Below are positions 14,643-15,463 of a stretch of DNA of 15,463 nucleotides, in pieces. The stretch spans positions 1 through 15,463 of the forward strand of contig CAYQEZ010000042.1 in assembly GCA_964416645.1 (NCBI GenBank). The letters are read 5' to 3'. The notes below the pieces were generated by a model. The model saw nothing but the letters and a program-made list of their open reading frames with translations, had not been told where the DNA came from and made no database searches. Origin of the DNA: GCA-002282575 sp964416645 (GTDB lineage Bacteria; Pseudomonadota; Gammaproteobacteria; Thiomicrospirales; Thiomicrospiraceae). Position numbers and translations under genes: made by a program. Position 1 is the stretch's first letter; each line of letters begins with the position of its first letter.

Positions 14643-14686
14643 AATGTAGTAGTTTCGATCTAATCTGACACAGCTCTTGCAAAAGA

Positions 14687-14744
14687 GGAAGTTACCAGTT
14701 TTGATATAGGGTGTCTAATCAATCAAAACTAAGGAGTAACTTCC
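14687..14744 (+). promoter_or_regulatory. long foldback enclosing the transposase ribosome binding site
   Basis: Two nested perfect inverted repeats: GGAAGTTAC (14687-14695) with GTAACTTCC (14736-14744), and AGTTTTGAT (14697-14705) with ATCAAAACT (14722-14730). The AAGGAG ribosome binding site (14731-14736) lies in the bulge and outer stem on the right arm, and the ATG at 14746 is one base after the stem. RNA transcribed through the whole region would fold and hide the site; a transcript starting inside the foldback would not. A small hairpin CTCTT-GCAA-AAGAG lies directly before it (14674-14687). Confidence 0.65.
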
Positions 14745-14745
14745 C

Positions 14746-15463
14746 ATGTATCATACTAACAATCCAATCATTAAACATAAAGCGGGTTTGCTCAATTTAG
14801 CTGAAGAACTGCAAAATGTATCTAAGGCCTGCAAAATTATGGGTGTCTCGCGTGACACCTTTTATCGCTACCAGGAATTGGTCGCAGAAGGTGGTGTAGA
14901 TGCATTAATCAACAAAAGTAAGCGCTCACCAAATCTGAAAAATCGTGTTGATGACGCTATCGAGCAAGCGGTGAGAGTTTACGCTGTTGAGTTCCCAGCG
15001 CACGGACAACAACGAACGAGCAATGAATTGCGTAAGCAAGGTGTGTTTGTTTCAGCCAGTGGCGTCAGATCCATTTGGCTAAGGCACAATCTTGCCAATT
15101 TCAAGAACAGGCTTAGAGCGTTAGAAGAGAAGGTAGCTCAAGATGGTATTATTCTCTCAGAAGCACAAATAGCAGCACTTGAACGCAAGAAAATGGATGA
15201 TGAAGTTAGCGGCGAAATTGAAACTGCCCATCCAGGCTATCTGGGCTCTCAAGACACCTTTTATGTCGGCAATCTCAAAGGTGTTGGACGTATTTACCAG
15301 CAAACATATGTGGATACCTACAGTAAAGTGGCACACTGTAAGTTGTATGTGACCAAAACACCGATTACCGCAGCGGATTTGCTTAATGACAAAGTATTGC
15401 CGTTTTACCAAGCCCATGAGCTTCCTATACTGCGGATATTAACCGACAGAGGAACAGAGTATT
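14746..15463 (+). CDS. IS481-family DDE transposase, N-terminal part (cut by right edge)
   Basis: 239 codons open to the right edge without a stop. N-terminal helix-turn-helix (about 27-42: VSKACKIMGVSRDTFYRYQE), then a second DNA-binding segment ending VSASGVRSIWLRHNL (about 102-115), followed by the retroviral-integrase-like catalytic domain: QTYVDTYSKVAHCKLY carries the first catalytic Asp190 and ILTDRGTEY the second, Asp234. The catalytic Glu lies beyond the window. The N-terminus MYHTNNPIIKHKAGLLNLAE is characteristic of one IS481 subgroup. AAGGAG ribosome binding site 9 bases before ATG 14746, inside the foldback. Intact as far as visible, so the element may be active. Confidence 0.9.
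   Translation, partial: MYHTNNPIIKHKAGLLNLAEELQNVSKACKIMGVSRDTFYRYQELVAEGGVDALINKSKRSPNLKNRVDDAIEQAVRVYAVEFPAHGQQRTSNELRKQGVFVSASGVRSIWLRHNLANFKNRLRALEEKVAQDGIILSEAQIAALERKKMDDEVSGEIETAHPGYLGSQDTFYVGNLKGVGRIYQQTYVDTYSKVAHCKLYVTKTPITAADLLNDKVLPFYQAHELPILRILTDRGTEY

Larger units (their letters stand above)
14687..15463 (+). mobile_element. IS481-family insertion sequence, left part (cut by right edge)
   Basis: An IS481-type transposase with its own leader structure. The left terminus is not defined: the foldback at 14687-14744 must belong to the element, and TGACACA at about 14667-14673 is a possible outer end, but the right end and target duplication are outside the window. Confidence 0.6.

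Noticed and set aside
14410..14649. Intact 79-codon gene before the IS481 element
   Set aside because: Family-like segments alternate between two frames, so the open frame is better read as a frameshifted remnant.
15157..15417. 86-codon minus-strand open frame at the right end
   Set aside because: It is antisense to the IS481 transposase catalytic domain, where the plus frame has the DDE motifs.

Overview
The window looks like chromosomal DNA of a gammaproteobacterium with moderate to slightly low GC. The evidence is gene content: a split hisI/hisE followed by hinT and tatABC, a bioB-bioF-bioH-bioC cluster divergent from comF, an RpoH-type sigma factor, UbiA for ubiquinone, and PpnP. Genus cannot be fixed from the sequence. 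Apart from the right end, the content is housekeeping and metabolic.

Layout. (1) 1-1045, minus: the N-terminal half of ovoA (5-histidylcysteine sulfoxide synthase, ovothiol synthesis), running off the left edge, with a divergent class I methyltransferase of unknown substrate at 1119-1856. (2) 1919-5039, plus: hisI-hisE-hinT-tatA-tatB-tatC, closely spaced or overlapping and probably cotranscribed (last part of a split histidine pathway, a HIT hydrolase, and the twin-arginine translocase). TatC has a tail of about 120 residues and a Gln where E. coli TatC has Glu170. (3) 5111-5986, plus: rpoH behind a near-consensus sigma-70 promoter. (4) 6001-9846, minus: bioB-bioF-bioH-bioC, convergent with rpoH; bioD and bioA are absent. 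(5) 10064-11144, plus: comF and ppnP, closed by a strong terminator. (6) 11201-12980, minus: ubiA, a small lipoprotein and a carboxylesterase, overlapping and probably one operon. (7) 13206-14327, plus: a PPK2 polyphosphate kinase with its own promoter. (8) 14410-15463: a mobile-element zone with a frameshifted transposase OrfA-like remnant and the 5' part of an IS481-family transposase cut by the right edge.

No CRISPR array, rRNA, tRNA or defence system was recognised. The most notable structures are a long foldback that encloses the transposase ribosome binding site, the unusual TatC, the inverted repeat upstream of bioB, and the lipoprotein gene that starts inside ubiA. Several natural starts (bioC, bioB, bioH) are internal to the longest open frames and have been reassigned.
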